64,000 nt of DNA from Rhizobium leguminosarum (GTDB lineage Bacteria > Pseudomonadota > Alphaproteobacteria > Rhizobiales > Rhizobiaceae), in the NCBI RefSeq assembly GCF_017876795.1, contig NZ_JAGIOR010000001.1, positions 2,940,501-3,004,500 on the forward strand, given 5' to 3'. Below the pieces are notes generated by a model. The model searched no databases and was not told the origin of the DNA. It was given only the letters and a program-made list of their open reading frames with translations. Shown piece after piece: positions 63,183-64,000 of the stretch. The position numbers and the translations under genes are program-made. Position 1 is the stretch's first letter. Every line of letters starts with the position of its first letter.

Positions 63183-63208
63183 CGGGCGGTCTTCGGGCCG
63201 CCCGTTTT
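63183..63208 (+). terminator. Rho-independent terminator after the L,D-transpeptidase gene
   Basis: CGGGCGGTC (63183-63191) and GGCCGCCCG (63196-63204) form a 9-pair stem (one T-G) with a TTCG tetraloop, followed by TTTTGTTTTG. Confidence 0.9.
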
Positions 63209-63318
63209 GTTTTGTGCGAGAAGTAGGGGAGTGTTGCGTTTGGCAGAGTGGCGCCACAAACTCGTCCCTCATTCCTCTGACAAGCACAGGAATGAGGGTG
63301 GAGGGATGGGTGACTGCC

Positions 63319-64000
63319 TCAGACCGCGACCTTTGCCGCATACTCCCGCAACAGCCTCTCCACCAGGTCCGGCGTCAGCTCATCGTAATGGGTGATGATG
63401 GCATCCGGATCGAGGCTCGAGACCGGCACATCCGAATAACCAAAGGGCACGGCGACCGACGGGACGCCGGCATTCCGGGCGACGGCGATGTCGTTGATGC
63501 TGTCGCCGATCATCACTGTGCGAGCAATGTCGCTGCCGGCGCGTTCGATGGTGCCGGTGAGGTGGCGGGCGTCGGGCTTGCGCACGGCGAAGGTGTCGCC
63601 GCCGGTGATGGCGTCGAAATAGCTGGTGAGTTCAAGCTTGTCGAGCAGGCCGAGCGCCAGGCTCTCCATCTTGTTGGTGCAGACGGCGAGGCGGTAACCG
63701 GCAGATTTAAGCCGATCCATCGCGGCGACCAGGCCGGGATAGGGCTCGGTGCGGCCGGGCATGTTGGTGGCATAATGGGCGACGAAACGCTCGACCAGGG
63801 GCGGCAGGGCTTCCTGAGTGAGCGGATGGCCGCGCAGCCGGCAGGCGCGTTCGATCATGACGCGGGCACCGTGGCCGACGAGATGGGTGAGGTCGTCATA
63901 GCTGACCGGTTCGAGGCGAATGGCCGCAATCGTATGGTTCAGGCTCTCAACCAGATCTGTATGGGTGTCGAGAAGGGTGCCGTCGAGATCGAAGACGACG
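63319..64000 (-). CDS. gph: Phosphoglycolate phosphatase (HAD superfamily), 5' end cut off
   Basis: The minus frame is open from the window end to the stop at 63319 (about 227 residues seen). Motif I VVFDLDGTLLDT is right at the window end, so only a few N-terminal codons are missing. Then the cap domain (THLVGHGARVMIERA), motif II VCTNKMESLALGLLDKL, motif III KPDARHLTGTI and motif IV MIGDSINDIAVARNAGVPSV. It dephosphorylates 2-phosphoglycolate from DNA repair and other sources. Gene symbol rests on family resemblance; other HAD phosphatases are possible. Confidence 0.85.
   Translation of the reverse strand, partial: VVFDLDGTLLDTHTDLVESLNHTIAAIRLEPVSYDDLTHLVGHGARVMIERACRLRGHPLTQEALPPLVERFVAHYATNMPGRTEPYPGLVAAMDRLKSAGYRLAVCTNKMESLALGLLDKLELTSYFDAITGGDTFAVRKPDARHLTGTIERAGSDIARTVMIGDSINDIAVARNAGVPSVAVPFGYSDVPVSSLDPDAIITHYDELTPDLVERLLREYAAKVAV

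Overview
The window looks like chromosomal DNA of a fast-growing Rhizobium (R. etli / R. leguminosarum type). Pointers are a RopA-type porin with the alphaproteobacterial N-terminal Cys motif, GC-rich short intergenic palindromes of the kind scattered through Rhizobium genomes, a usg gene, a TGA-N9-TCA iron box of the RirA type, and many tightly packed ATGA-overlapping gene pairs. No rRNA, tRNA, CRISPR array, integrase or transposase was recognised. Species assignment is inference.

Layout. 1-5 kb: start of an unknown gene, nuclease, uracil-DNA glycosylase, Lrp regulator, porin, frameshifted LysR gene. 5-9 kb: DNA-alkylation repair protein, beta-hydroxyacid dehydrogenase, a small conserved-looking protein, then ssuD behind a short Cys-containing upstream ORF. 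9-14.8 kb: two ArsR + AHSA1 regulator/effector pairs, two DUF1801 genes, a GST, a TPR-methyltransferase, DUF2270, usg. 15-17.5 kb: polar amino-acid ABC transporter (binding protein and two permeases, no ATPase in the window). 17.8-24 kb: OmpA-family protein with a very long Pro/Ala/Glu/Lys region, two exported alpha/beta hydrolases, and DipZ. 24-30.5 kb: two-component system, ohr, zeta-type GST, aldo/keto reductase plus cupin divergent from a LysR gene. 30.6-34.3 kb: KaiC-like double ATPase (frameshifted) coupled to a hybrid histidine kinase. 34-36 kb: mobB, mobA and a frameshifted EamA transporter. 36.6-45.3 kb: a sugar or polyol locus with SDRs, ribose-type ABC genes, FGGY kinase and SorC regulator. 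45.5-49 kb: iron-siderophore ABC operon with a degraded ATPase, divergent from a methyltransferase across an iron box. 49.5-64 kb: moaA, DUF971, LtrA, MarR + hydrolase, PPOX protein, diguanylate cyclase, class I and class II fumarases flanking a VCBS-like protein and an isochorismatase-family hydrolase, an L,D-transpeptidase, and gph running off the end.

The most striking theme is gene decay. The sugar locus has a junction at about 42,010 where the last 28 codons of an ABC permease (minus strand) abut a 5'-truncated transketolase C-half (plus strand), so both 5' ends and the presumed divergent promoter region are gone. The same locus carries a triosephosphate isomerase remnant with head and tail but no middle. 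Single small indels, mostly at short direct repeats, break LysR, KaiC, EamA and (twice) the iron ATPase. The iron ATPase also ends prematurely inside a 31-33 bp tandem repeat. These could be real pseudogenes or draft-assembly errors; read-level data would decide.

Intact units with a clear logic are the sulfonate gene with its leader, the iron operon under a probable RirA box, MarR/hydrolase with a palindromic operator in the divergent gap, and ArsR/AHSA1 with inverted repeats over a sigma70-like promoter.
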